Shown here: in pieces, positions 27,734-36,589 of the stretch
Position numbering within the stretch: the stretch's first letter is position 1
Layout of the letters: each line of letters starts with the position of its first letter
Assembly (NCBI RefSeq): GCF_900215155.1
Contig: NZ_LT907980.1
Location: forward strand, 3,844,001 to 3,908,000
Direction of reading: 5' to 3'
Source of the DNA: Marinobacter sp. LV10R510-11A
GTDB lineage: Bacteria; Pseudomonadota; Gammaproteobacteria; Pseudomonadales; Oleiphilaceae
Length of the DNA stretch: 64,000 nucleotides
Notes under the pieces: model-generated
Told to the model about the DNA's origin: nothing
Database searches by the model: none
What the model saw: only the letters and a program-made list of their open reading frames with translations
Program-made: the position numbers and the translations under genes

Positions 27734-28894
27734 TCATTTCTTGCGGTTTTTGGAGTGCTTGGCGAGAACGAGAAGCCTAACGGTTACCCATGCATAGGCC
27801 AGTGCCCAGAAGCTGGCGGAGAGCCACAACAGTGCAGGCTCGCCGAAAGGTGATTCACCCGCCATAAATCGGCTGATGGCAGCGCCAGACAACAGCGCTG
27901 CGATAGGGAAAACTTCCCTTGCAGCGGGCGGCTTGCGATGGCTTCGCTGCCATGCCAGTCGAAGCATCACGCTGGTGGATAGAATGCCCAGTGCGCCGAT
28001 GGTTATCACGTGCAGGGCAGGGGCCAGGGTTGTGCCCTTTAGCAGCGCCAGACCTATAGCCAAGGCGCCAATGGCCAGCCAAATATACCCCACTGCTAAA
28101 ACCAGCAAATCTGGCCGCTCTGGGCATAACCAGAGTTTCCAGCGCAGTGTACGCAGGGTGATCAGTGCCGAGGTGGCTAGCATCAGGCTGCCGGTGATGG
28201 GATTGGCTGCCGGAAATGCCATCAGAAAAACCGCACACCCCAGTATGACAATCAGCATGCCTTCAATGCGCGGCTGAACGCGGGCCTCCAAAGGAATGCC
28301 TTTCTTCTCCAGCGTGCCCGCAACCGCAGGCGCAATGACCCTGCCGCCCATGAATGTCATCAGCAGTAGCAGCCCGATAATCGCTGAGTGCATGAGTTTG
28401 AAAGGGCCTGGCAGCCACGGCGTTTGAGGCAGGCCGAGTGCCGTAGAGAGCCAGAATCCGACCGCAAGCAGGCAGATCACCAGGATGAGCGGCCCGACCA
28501 TTTTGTTTCGCCATTTTTTGGCCGCGCTGAAACGCGGTACCACATGCCAGGCAAGTGCCAGAGCAAAGGCCGGCCCAAGAAGTTGAGCCAGAAGACTGTG
28601 TGGCAACAGAATCCAGCTCAGCCGCGCTGCCAGCCAAAGGCCGAGAAGAGGATAAAGCACAGTCCCAGGCTGAGGCCCAAGGGTGTAGCCGGCTACTAAG
28701 GCCAGTGCAAAACCGAAAATCAATTCATGGCCATGCCCGGCACCGAGAAGTCCTGCCGGCCACCCGGTGCCAGACCAAACGGCCCACACGGACAGCGGAA
28801 CTGCAATTGTTGCTAGCAGGCCTGCCGCAGGGAAAAATAGCCAAAAGGAATGGGGCTTTGGCGTGCGCTTGTTGTTTGACTTGCTCAAGATCAT
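27734..28894 (-). CDS. nnrS: NnrS family membrane protein (copy 2)
   Basis: A 386-residue protein with about 12 hydrophobic segments, paralogous to the nnrS at 22775. The same blocks occur: FFPAAGLLATIAVPLSVW, GAGHGHELIFGFALALVAGY, LMTFMGGRVIAPAVAG and HVITIGALGILSTSVMLRL. It is expected to bind heme and copper and to limit NO stress. It is divergent from a small membrane-protein gene. I see no convincing ribosome-binding site for the first Met, so the start is approximate. Confidence 0.9.
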   Translation of the reverse strand: MILSKSNNKRTPKPHSFWLFFPAAGLLATIAVPLSVWAVWSGTGWPAGLLGAGHGHELIFGFALALVAGYTLGPQPGTVLYPLLGLWLAARLSWILLPHSLLAQLLGPAFALALAWHVVPRFSAAKKWRNKMVGPLILVICLLAVGFWLSTALGLPQTPWLPGPFKLMHSAIIGLLLLMTFMGGRVIAPAVAGTLEKKGIPLEARVQPRIEGMLIVILGCAVFLMAFPAANPITGSLMLATSALITLRTLRWKLWLCPERPDLLVLAVGYIWLAIGALAIGLALLKGTTLAPALHVITIGALGILSTSVMLRLAWQRSHRKPPAAREVFPIAALLSGAAISRFMAGESPFGEPALLWLSASFWALAYAWVTVRLLVLAKHSKNRKK

Positions 28895-29012
28895 CCCAAT
28901 TGATTGACGATTAGGCGTTATGCGCCTAAAAAGAGTAGGTAAGAGTCATCATAATATTGCAGACGCTGTTCCGAGAGGCAAATGTCTCTGGCAGGGAGCA
29001 AGGAGATTCACC

Positions 29013-29576
29013 ATGAACGTTTCAAGCTTGCTTAAACTTCCGTTTTCCAGCAACGGAGGTTGGGGAGAACTGAAGAGCAGGGAGTTATCAATAGCCACGC
29101 TTGCATGGTTCGTTGTGGTGCCCATGTCGCTTTTGCCCCCTGTTCTGCTTTACTACGCCGGAACCCATTACGGCGATGAATTTATTGCCGGGTTTGGAGG
29201 CAAGGAATGGCGCTTTATCACCACCATCCTCTTCCTTGCAGAATTGCTAACGTTCTTTGTGATGGGCTGGCTGATTCACGCCGTGGTAGAGAGCCACAAA
29301 CTGGAGATCAGCTACAACAACGCCTATTTGCTGGCGGCAATTGCACCTTTGCCGCTGTGGCTGTCGTCACTGGCACTGCTCGTGCCCGCGGTGGCAATTA
29401 GTGTGATAGCGGTTATGGCAGCCATGGTGCTCTCGTGCACCCTTGTTTATCAGGGTTTGAGATCTCTGTGCCATCGTAGCCCAGATGATGTTCTCACCAT
29501 GTCGGTCACCTATACCGTTATGGCGGCGTCACTGCTGGCTTGGGGTTTACTGATGGCGATGGTTTGGGCGTTTTAA
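29013..29576 (+). CDS. Yip1-family-like integral membrane protein
   Basis: A 187-residue protein with about five hydrophobic segments. It resembles the small Yip1/DUF1282 family: N-terminal LLKLPFSSNGGW and LAWFVVVPMSLLPPVLLYYA, then a pair of central helices around PLPLWLSSLALLVPAV and a C-terminal helix. The ATG at 29013 is chosen because AAGGAG lies 7 nt before it. Divergence from nnrS copy 2 inside the denitrification island hints at a role under the same conditions. Function is unknown. Confidence 0.75.
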   Translation: MNVSSLLKLPFSSNGGWGELKSRELSIATLAWFVVVPMSLLPPVLLYYAGTHYGDEFIAGFGGKEWRFITTILFLAELLTFFVMGWLIHAVVESHKLEISYNNAYLLAAIAPLPLWLSSLALLVPAVAISVIAVMAAMVLSCTLVYQGLRSLCHRSPDDVLTMSVTYTVMAASLLAWGLLMAMVWAF

Positions 29577-29649
29577 TAGCCTAATCTTGAGAGCTGCCTC
29601 TGCCGTCATCCGTGGCAGCAGAGTTGTAACAAAGAGGTGTAATAAATAG

Positions 29650-30755
29650 TTATTCCGCGAGCATGTCCCGCAGGGCTTTTCGGTTTAGTTTGCCTACCGC
29701 CGTCTTTGGTGAAGGTTTCTGCGTTCAGCTCGGGGGCGTTGTAGTAGCCTTTCATCACGATCGGTGCCCTGACAAGGATTTCCCCGGGATGGCCTTGGGC
29801 ACGTCCTTTCCGGCTTCATCAACCAATCTAACTTCAACATCAACGCACGGCCTACCGCAGGAGCCGAGCAGGTCGCCCTGGTGATCCTCTGGGCGCAGTA
29901 CAGACATGCCCAGCGGACACTCAGTTTGTCCGTAATATTGCCAGAAGCGCTCCTGCCCCCATATTTCCATCGCTTTTTTGATCACCGGGCGAGGCATGGG
30001 GGAGGCGCCATAAATCACGTGGCGCAGGGCCGAGACATCGGTATTTTCGAATTCAGGATGGCCCAGCAGCATTTGGAGCATGGTGGGAACCAGGTTAATG
30101 GCAGCACAAAAACACCGCTGGCATGGATTAGAGAGGCTGCGTGCAGCATGGCGTCATTGTGCTCCACGCTGATCACGTTCATCAGCACGTTTTTGCAGAT
30201 CGCCGCGTAAGAGGCCTGAGTGTGCTGTGCCGCTTTCAGGGTGCCGGTGGTGCCGGAGGTAAACAGTGTGGCCACCACATCGTCACCCTGCACGGTAATT
30301 TGGGGCGGCTCACAGGATTGCGAGCGGGCTTGTTCGACAAGATCGATGCCGCCATCTAGGCTGCTTTCCACGCCTAGGCATTCCAACTCCGGCAGCTCGG
30401 CCTTCAAGGCGGCCGCATGGGCTGCGAGATCGGCTCCGAACAGGATTCTCTTAGCACCGGTATCCCGCAACATTTTCGCGTGCTCGCTAATGGAGAGCCT
30501 GCTGTTAAGAGGCACCCGGTTAATCCCTGTTTTAACGCACGCGAAATCCACCGGAACGCTGTAAGGGCCGTTGTTGAGCAGCAAGGCAATGCAGTCGCCT
30601 TGTTTTATGCCAGCAGCGTTCATGGCGTTTGCAAGCTGACTGCTCAGCTCGTCGACTTGCCTGAAAGTGAAGGACTGGTCTTGGTATACGATGGCCGTGC
30701 GATCTGGATAGGTTTTCGCGCCGCGGTTGATCAGTTCGAGGTAGGTTGTCGTCAT
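29650..30755 (-). pseudogene. Broken AMP-dependent acyl-CoA synthetase
   Basis: The intact gene would encode about 500 residues. The N-terminal part from the ATG at 30755 is well kept (TYPDRTAIVYQDQSFTFRQ, LLNNGPYSV, the AMP-binding TSGTTGT). Then three lesions follow. Near 30090 a one-base loss shifts the frame before TMLQMLLGHPEFENTD. Near 29785 a second one-base loss shifts it before GEILVRAPIVMKGYYNAPEL. Near 29700 the sequence jumps from AETFTKDG straight to the terminal VGKLNRKALRDML, so roughly 100 residues of the C-terminal domain are deleted. The enzyme cannot be made. It sits 16 nt after a crotonase gene, its former operon partner. Confidence 0.92.
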
Positions 30756-30771
30756 TCTGCTATCTCTTAGT

Positions 30772-31554
30772 TTAATGTTCGAATTGCCCGTGACGGCCCG
30801 CACCTTTGGCGAATCTTTCGGCACCGGCAATAGCCTCGTTGAATACGATGGGGTACCCCATCTTGCCTTCATTACATAAGGCGTTGGTGAGGGAGAGATC
30901 CCACTGCTGATAGGCAGACGCGCGGTCTGCCAGCATGCACTGCTGTGGGAATTCTGCGATTTTTCGGGCCAAGGTCTCGGCGGCTTCGCGGCTTTCGCCG
31001 TCGGGAACAACACGGTTCGCCAGGCCTATGTGCAGGGCTTCATCTGCGTTGACCGGACGACCTGTCAGGATCATGTCCAAAGCACGAGACTGGCCAATAA
31101 CCCTTGGCAGCCGCACTGTGCCGCCATCAATAAACGGTACGCCCCAACGCCGGCAAAACACGCCAAATACAGCCGATTCCTCGACCACTCGCAGGTCGCA
31201 CCATAAGGAAAGCTCGAGGCCGCCTGCCACGGCGTAGCCCGAAATGGCTGCGATAACCGGCTTGCTGAGCAGCATTCGGGTGGGGCCCATGGGGCCGTCG
31301 CCTTCCCCTTCGGGATCAATGCTGTTGCGGGTTTTTGGGTCTCCCAATGCGGTTAGGTCGGCGCCGGAGCAGAAGGTGCCATTAGCTCCCCACAGCACCG
31401 CAACACGTAAGTTAGCATTCGCCTCGAAATGCTCAAACGCTTTATAGAGCGCCTCGGCAGTTGGCCGATCTACGGCGTTCTTTTTGTCAGGGCGATCTAG
31501 AATAATGGTGCAGATGTGACCTTGTTCTTCAATCCGTATGGCAGGGGTGTGCAC
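30772..31554 (-). CDS. Enoyl-CoA hydratase/isomerase family protein (crotonase)
   Basis: A 260-residue crotonase-fold enzyme. The oxyanion-hole and active-site regions are visible: GTFCSGADLTALG and GYAVAGGLELSLWCDLRV, the latter with the first catalytic glutamate. The second glutamate position is not clearly kept (FCRRWGVPFIDGGTVRL), so hydration is uncertain and another crotonase reaction is possible. It lies directly upstream of the decayed acyl-CoA synthetase. Together they seem to be the remains of a fatty-acid or CoA-ester operon inserted in the denitrification island. Confidence 0.9.
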   Translation of the reverse strand: MHTPAIRIEEQGHICTIILDRPDKKNAVDRPTAEALYKAFEHFEANANLRVAVLWGANGTFCSGADLTALGDPKTRNSIDPEGEGDGPMGPTRMLLSKPVIAAISGYAVAGGLELSLWCDLRVVEESAVFGVFCRRWGVPFIDGGTVRLPRVIGQSRALDMILTGRPVNADEALHIGLANRVVPDGESREAAETLARKIAEFPQQCMLADRASAYQQWDLSLTNALCNEGKMGYPIVFNEAIAGAERFAKGAGRHGQFEH

Positions 31555-31720
31555 GCTAGAGTCTTCCTATAAATGAAACCCGGTTCAGGGTATAGGGGAG
31601 AGTAGCACGCTTATTATTTGCTGCAATCATGTTGCGTAAGGCAATGTACCAAAGTAGATGGCTCAGTGTTCGAAGGCTTTGAAAATCCTTTTTAGTTCTG
31701 GGCAGACCGTTGTGGTGTTG

Positions 31721-32422
31721 TCATTTTTTTAGCGCGCCGGTTTTTAGCCGGGAGAATGTTGCGGGTACTACGCCAAGCCAAGAAGCTAGCTGGTTATCCG
31801 GCACGCGCTTGACCAGCTCCGGATACTCTTCTAGCAGCAGCTGATAACGCTCTTTTGCCGACATGGTGTGTTTGCGGAATTCTCGCATGCTGGTCAGTTC
31901 CGCTAGCTCTTCGGTCAGGGCCATTGCGAACTTAGGCCAGAGACCTTCGCCATGTGATTGGATGGCAGCTCTGAATGCAGCAAAATTTGCAACCCACACG
32001 GTGGCGGGGGTAACGGTGGTAAGGCACAGGGTGTTGCGCACAGTGCGGCTGCGGCCAAATACCGGCCATACCATGTCGCCTTCAGTAAAGAAGTGATGTA
32101 CTGCAACCTTGCCGCTGGGCGCTTCCCGGAATAGGCGCATGATGCCGTACTGGATCAGGTACACCTTGGCCCATGGGGTGTCGTGCTTTTCCATTTGAGC
32201 CTCAAAGTAGACTCTCTGTTGGTGAAACAGCCGCGTGAGGTCAGTTAAAAAGCGTGTGTCAGGATTGTCCTGTTTCTCGTTCAGCCTTATGCCGAATACG
32301 CGGCTCAGTCCGTTGAGCAGCGCCACTGACTGCGGCGCTGATTCTTGTTGGATGATGTCCGGATTGTTTTCCCCCAGCATGCAGGGGGAGGAGGACACGG
32401 GGGGTCTGAAAGTGCGAGTCAT
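31721..32422 (-). CDS. Crp/Fnr family transcriptional regulator
   Basis: A 233-residue regulator with a cyclic-nucleotide-binding-like beta roll (about residues 80-165: AKVYLIQYGIMRLFREAPSG, FFTEGDMVWPVF) and a C-terminal winged HTH (DNQLASWLGVVPATFSRLK). The N-terminal cysteine cluster of FNR/Anr is absent; only two scattered cysteines occur. It is therefore not an oxygen-sensing Fe-S protein of the FNR type. Its place beside nirN makes a Dnr/Nnr-like NO-responsive role attractive, but the sequence is divergent and this is inference. No FNR box is seen before it. Confidence 0.82.
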   Translation of the reverse strand: MTRTFRPPVSSSPCMLGENNPDIIQQESAPQSVALLNGLSRVFGIRLNEKQDNPDTRFLTDLTRLFHQQRVYFEAQMEKHDTPWAKVYLIQYGIMRLFREAPSGKVAVHHFFTEGDMVWPVFGRSRTVRNTLCLTTVTPATVWVANFAAFRAAIQSHGEGLWPKFAMALTEELAELTSMREFRKHTMSAKERYQLLLEEYPELVKRVPDNQLASWLGVVPATFSRLKTGALKK

Positions 32423-32523
32423 GGCGCCAATACTGTTAAAGATAATGTGTCAATTATGGTAACAGAAAACGTTCTCTGAGATGACCTAAATCATTAAGGG
32501 TTTTTCATCCGCTTGATTCAGGC

Positions 32524-34017
32524 TCAGTGACTTGTTCCTTCCTCGTAGTTGATTTTGTTCCACACGTTGTACTTGCCAGATGGCTTGTTCATCGGGATTC
32601 GTTTTTCTTCCTCCAGAGTGTCGGCGTTGTAGACGATAACCGCGCCGTCTTCGTCCCAGATGCTCAGCAGGAGTTTTTTACCGTAACGGTCGAACTCCAC
32701 GTGAGCAGCCACTTTTCCGGGGGCAGGCTGGAGGGTTTTTACGATTTCCAGAGTCTGTTTGTCGATAACGTGGACTTTGTCTTTGTTGGGCCCAAAGAAA
32801 ACGTCTACCCAAGCATAACGAGAGTTTTCGTGGCTGCGCATGAAGAAGCCCGGGCCGGCGGTTTCGAGGGTTTTGATGACTTTCCAGGTGTCCATGTCGA
32901 TGATGGAAACCGCCGCGGTGCGGAAATGAGGTGTGGCCATAACGCGGGTGCCCTGGTAGTCCCAGGTTATGCCGGAGCCCAGGTGGGGCATGCCAGGAAG
33001 GGGCAGGTTAGCGATGGTTTTTCCGGTGTCCATGTCGATCACCAGCCCGTGTTTGCCGTCGCGGGCGGCGCCGATGAGGTGTTTGTAACCCGGGTCGAAA
33101 AAGAAGTCATCAAGCCAGGTGTCGGTCTGCATTCGGCGTACGTTCGCCCGGTCGTTTTCAATGGTGATTTCCCAGACTTCGGGTATGTCTTTCAGAGCCG
33201 CGATAAAGCTGTTCCGGGGCGGCGCGGCGTAAACGGCGCTTACCCTGGAGCTCTCTCCGGCCTCGTTTTCAACGGGGAGGATTTCTAACAGATCGAGATT
33301 TTTCGCGTCGAACAGCACCAGCGTGTGGGGCAGGTAGTTGGCTGCCATTACGTGGTCGCCATCCGCGGAGACGGCGATGTTGCGCATGTTGATGCCGGCA
33401 CGGACTTCAGCGACGACTTTGAGGTTGTACAGATCGTATTTGGTAATCCAGCCGTCCCGGGAGCCGAAGTAGACGTAGCGTCCGTCAGGGCTGAATTTGG
33501 GGCCGCCGTGGAGGGCGTAGCGGCTGGCGAAGCGGTGGATGGGTTCCATGCTGTCGCCGTCAAGCAGGGTAACGTGATGGTCGCCGATTTCCACCACCAA
33601 AAACAGGTTCATCATGTCGGCTTCGTAAGCGGGTTTGTCGGGGAGCGAGCCGGCTGGGTGCGGCAGCAGATGGCTGTTGGTAATTTCGCTTTTGCCCCAC
33701 ACGGGCTCTTTGGCAGGTGGTTGGTAAATGTATTCAGCCAGAGAGCTCACCGACTCAACGTTCAAAATGTCGGAAAAAGCCGGCATTTGGGTTGCTGGTC
33801 GGCCTTTCAAAATGGCTTCCTCGGCCTGGTCTTTTTTCAGGCGCGCGAGGTTTTCCGGCAGCAGAGCCGGGCCCATGCCGCCGAGACGATCGTTGCCGTG
33901 GCAGCTTGCGCAGTGTTCCTGATAAAGGGCTTCGGTCTGCACATCGGTATTGGCAGCAACCAGGGGCGAGGCCAGCAAGCCTGCGGTCAGCATCAGGGTT
34001 TTCAAAGTCTGTTGCAT
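32524..34017 (-). CDS. nirN: NirN, dihydro-heme d1 dehydrogenase
   Basis: A 497-residue periplasmic protein: signal peptide (1 to about 22), a c-type heme domain with Cys36, Cys39 and His40 (CASCH), and a C-terminal eight-bladed d1-type propeller homologous to NirS (FSPDGRYVYFGSRDGWITKYD, NMRNIAVSADGDHVMAANY). NirN oxidises dihydro-heme d1 to heme d1 in the last step of cofactor synthesis and is shorter than NirS. It is the last gene of the leftward nir operon and overlaps nirE by 16 nt. Confidence 0.93.
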   Translation of the reverse strand: MQQTLKTLMLTAGLLASPLVAANTDVQTEALYQEHCASCHGNDRLGGMGPALLPENLARLKKDQAEEAILKGRPATQMPAFSDILNVESVSSLAEYIYQPPAKEPVWGKSEITNSHLLPHPAGSLPDKPAYEADMMNLFLVVEIGDHHVTLLDGDSMEPIHRFASRYALHGGPKFSPDGRYVYFGSRDGWITKYDLYNLKVVAEVRAGINMRNIAVSADGDHVMAANYLPHTLVLFDAKNLDLLEILPVENEAGESSRVSAVYAAPPRNSFIAALKDIPEVWEITIENDRANVRRMQTDTWLDDFFFDPGYKHLIGAARDGKHGLVIDMDTGKTIANLPLPGMPHLGSGITWDYQGTRVMATPHFRTAAVSIIDMDTWKVIKTLETAGPGFFMRSHENSRYAWVDVFFGPNKDKVHVIDKQTLEIVKTLQPAPGKVAAHVEFDRYGKKLLLSIWDEDGAVIVYNADTLEEEKRIPMNKPSGKYNVWNKINYEEGTSH

Positions 34018-34859
34018 CGGGTTTCCAGATTTGAGCTTTGGTAATGGTTCCAGCCTGCCTGGGCTGGTTGTGCGAGCTTTTCCGCCAGCTGCACCACTTC
34101 GCCTACAATGATCAGGGTTGGCGGCTGGAAGCCTTCCATTCGGATAGTTTCTTCCAAGTTATTGAGCGTGGTGACGGACATGTGCTGGTGGGGTGTGGTG
34201 CCGCGCTCAATAAGCGCGACCGGGCAGTCGCCGGACAGCCCGTTGGCGGTCAGTTCCCGCACAATGGTGGGAGCGTTATGCAGGCCCATGTAGAACACGC
34301 GGGTCTGGCCCGGTGCTGCCAGGACTTTCCAGTTCAGGTCGAGGGCCTGGTCCGCTTTACGGTGCCCGGTTACGAAGGTCACGCTTTGCGCGTAATCTCG
34401 ATGCGTCAGCGGAATGCCGCAGTAGGCGGCACAGCCGGCTGCGGAGGTAATGCCGGGCACTACCAAAAAGTCGATGTCGTTATCCACCAGAAACTCGGCT
34501 TCTTCGCCGCCGCGACCAAAAATGTACGGGTCGCCTCCTTTCAGCCGCACTACGCGGCGCTGCTTTACGGCCAGCTGAACTAAAAGTTCGTTGGTGTCTT
34601 CCTGGGCCACATAGTGGCAACCACTGGCTTTGCCCACGTGGATTCGCTCTGCGCTCGGATTCACCAGTTCCATGATCTGAGGAGACACCAGGCGGTCATA
34701 AACGATGGCGTCTGCCTGTTGAATCAGCATCAGCGCTCTGAGCGTCAGCAGCCCGGGATCACCGGGGCCTGCACCGACGATGGCAACTTCACCGGCTCGC
34801 AAGGGCTGTTCCGCCAGCTGGAATTCTACCAGGCACTTCTTTTTCTGGCTGATAGTCAT
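34002..34859 (-). CDS. nirE: Uroporphyrinogen-III C-methyltransferase NirE
   Basis: A 285-residue AdoMet-dependent SUMT that methylates uroporphyrinogen III at C2 and C7 to precorrin-2, the first committed step to heme d1. Motifs are VGAGPGDPGLLTLRAL, YDRLVSPQIMELV, RLKGGDPYIFGRGGEE and TSAAGCAAYCGIPLTHR. The ATG at 34859 has TAAGGAAAG before it; a longer in-frame extension overlapping nirJ has no family character. Its position in the nir operon marks it as NirE and not the siroheme enzyme CobA/CysG. Confidence 0.94.
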   Translation of the reverse strand: MTISQKKKCLVEFQLAEQPLRAGEVAIVGAGPGDPGLLTLRALMLIQQADAIVYDRLVSPQIMELVNPSAERIHVGKASGCHYVAQEDTNELLVQLAVKQRRVVRLKGGDPYIFGRGGEEAEFLVDNDIDFLVVPGITSAAGCAAYCGIPLTHRDYAQSVTFVTGHRKADQALDLNWKVLAAPGQTRVFYMGLHNAPTIVRELTANGLSGDCPVALIERGTTPHQHMSVTTLNNLEETIRMEGFQPPTLIIVGEVVQLAEKLAQPAQAGWNHYQSSNLETRCNRL

Positions 34860-34869
34860 GGCACTTTCC

Positions 34870-36066
34870 TTACAGATGATGAACCGGAATTTCGACCACC
34901 GGGGCCGCGACGCGCCTGGGCATGTCGATAACGCCAATCTCTTCGTTGGTGAGGTAACAGCCGGGATCTTCTTCCCAGAAATCACCGGAAATGTTGTAGG
35001 CCCGAACCCGGGTGTTGCCGTTGCAGATGGCCAGGTACTGGCACTGGGCGCAGCGGCCTTTCACCGGCCGTGGTTTCTGCCGAAAACCTAGCATCAGCTC
35101 ATCGCTGGCTTCTGACCAGATTCGTGAAAACGGCTTTTCGCGCACGTTGCCGAGGCTGTAGTCCCACCAGAAGGTGTCTGGATGGACAACGCCCAGATTG
35201 TCGATGTTGGAGACGTTCACGCCTGAGGAATTGCCGCCCCAGTTAAGCAGTCTCTGCTCCAGCGCAGGCACCTGGTCGGGGTAATGCTCCTTCGCCCACT
35301 GCAGCAGGAAAGGTCCGTCGGCGTCGTTATTGCCGGTGACGTATTCGCGCTCTATACCGCGTTTTAGCTCTTCGTGACAGTGGTTGAACAACAGGTTCAT
35401 TGCATCCCGGGTCATGTCATACCAAGCGTCGCGCTTGCGGTTCCGGCCGCCACGGCCGGAGTAGTTCAGGTGGGAGAGGTAGAACTTGTCGATATCATGC
35501 TCGTCCAGCAGTTTGAGCATATCCGGCAGCTGTGTCGCGTTGTCCTGTGTGAGGGTGAAGCGTAGGCCCACTTTAATGCCGGCATCTTTGCACAGTTTGA
35601 CCGCTTTCATGGAAGCGGCGAACGCGCCTTTCTTCTGGCGGAATTCGTCGTGGGTTTCCTCCAGGCCGTCGATGCTGATGCCCACGTAATCGTAGCCGGC
35701 GTCGACGATCTGCTGAATGTTGTCGTCGGTAATCAAGGTGCCGTTGCTGGACAGGCCCACGTAAAAGCCCATGTCTTTGGCACGACGTGAAATCTCGAAA
35801 ATGTCTGGCCGCATCAGCGGTTCGCCGCCGGAAAGGATCAGTACCGGCACGCCGTAAGCCTTGAGGTCGTCCATGACGGTATAGACTTCATCGGTGCTGA
35901 GCTCACCCTTGAAATCAATATCCGCAGAAATCGAATAGCAGTGCTTGCAGGTGAGGTTACAGCGGCGGATCAGGTTCCAGATCACCACCGGGCCGGTTGG
36001 CTTCGGGATGGCTCTCACCGGAGCCGGATTCATCAGGCTTTTGATGTAGCGAGTCATTCTGAACAT
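34870..36066 (-). CDS. nirJ: Heme d1 biosynthesis radical SAM protein NirJ
   Basis: A 398-residue radical SAM enzyme that removes two propionate side chains from 12,18-didecarboxysiroheme on the way to heme d1. The cluster cysteines are Cys36, Cys40 and Cys43 in RRCNLTCKHCYS. LILSGGEPLMRPDIF and GLSSNGTLI follow. The C-terminal SPASM-like region has further cysteines in RCAQCQYLAICNGNTRVRA and EDPGCYLT for an auxiliary cluster. It lies 16 nt after nirH and 10 nt before nirE. Confidence 0.96.
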   Translation of the reverse strand: MFRMTRYIKSLMNPAPVRAIPKPTGPVVIWNLIRRCNLTCKHCYSISADIDFKGELSTDEVYTVMDDLKAYGVPVLILSGGEPLMRPDIFEISRRAKDMGFYVGLSSNGTLITDDNIQQIVDAGYDYVGISIDGLEETHDEFRQKKGAFAASMKAVKLCKDAGIKVGLRFTLTQDNATQLPDMLKLLDEHDIDKFYLSHLNYSGRGGRNRKRDAWYDMTRDAMNLLFNHCHEELKRGIEREYVTGNNDADGPFLLQWAKEHYPDQVPALEQRLLNWGGNSSGVNVSNIDNLGVVHPDTFWWDYSLGNVREKPFSRIWSEASDELMLGFRQKPRPVKGRCAQCQYLAICNGNTRVRAYNISGDFWEEDPGCYLTNEEIGVIDMPRRVAAPVVEIPVHHL

Positions 36067-36082
36067 AGTGCTTCCCCTTGCG

Positions 36083-36589
36083 TTATTTGCGCAGCCGCAG
36101 GCCGGTTTTCTTTAGGATGGCCGAGCTGTAAAGAATGGTGTGTTGGCGACAGTCGTCGCCGAGCACTGCATGGATTTGTGCCGCTTTATCTTCCACTTCT
36201 TTTCGGGTGGTGCCGTGAACCATGGCAAACAGATTGAATGACCAGTAGGGCAGGTGGCGTGGCCGGCGGTAACAGTGGCTCACAAAAGGTAGCTCACCAA
36301 CGGAGGCGCCTAGCTCTGCGATACGATCATCGGTAACGTCCCACACGGTCATGCCGTTGTAGCGATAGCCCAGGCGATAGTGATCGGGCACTGCAGCAAC
36401 ACGGCGTATCACCCCGGCTTCCTGCAGTGCTTGGAAGCGGGCAAGTACATCGTCGGCGTTCATATCCAGCTGCTTACCCAGTTCCGCCCAAGGGTCGGAT
36501 ACCAGCGGCAGGCCTGCCTGGGTGGCAAGAATCAGTTCGCGGTCGCGTTTTGTTGTAAAGGCGTCAGACTGGGAAGTGGAGGTGGACAT
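36083..36589 (-). CDS. nirH: Siroheme decarboxylase subunit NirH
   Basis: A 168-residue Lrp/AsnC-like protein: N-terminal HTH-like part (DPWAELGKQLDMNADDVLAR, GVIRRVAAV) and a RAM-like domain with CYRRPRHLPYWSFNLFAMVHG, the mark of the NirL/NirH half of the NirDLGH complex. The complex decarboxylates siroheme at two positions. The ATG at 36589 has AAGGAG upstream and overlaps nirG by 26 nt; the longer frame runs antisense-like through nirG and is rejected. Confidence 0.93.
   Translation of the reverse strand: MSTSTSQSDAFTTKRDRELILATQAGLPLVSDPWAELGKQLDMNADDVLARFQALQEAGVIRRVAAVPDHYRLGYRYNGMTVWDVTDDRIAELGASVGELPFVSHCYRRPRHLPYWSFNLFAMVHGTTRKEVEDKAAQIHAVLGDDCRQHTILYSSAILKKTGLRLRK

Noticed and set aside
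28899..28912. TTGATTGACGATTA upstream of nnrS copy 2 as an FNR box
   Set aside because: Only one half site fits (TTGAT); the second half matches poorly, so it is not listed as a site.
29207..29401. Open frame inside the Yip1-like gene and other internal plus-strand frames nearby
   Set aside because: They overlap the better-supported gene, which has a strong ribosome-binding site and hydrophobic-helix pattern.
32527..33288. 253-codon open frame opposite nirN, and a further 239-codon frame at 33325-34044
   Set aside because: Both are complementary to the NirN coding sequence, Val- and Gly-rich in the way of antisense translations, and lack start signals.
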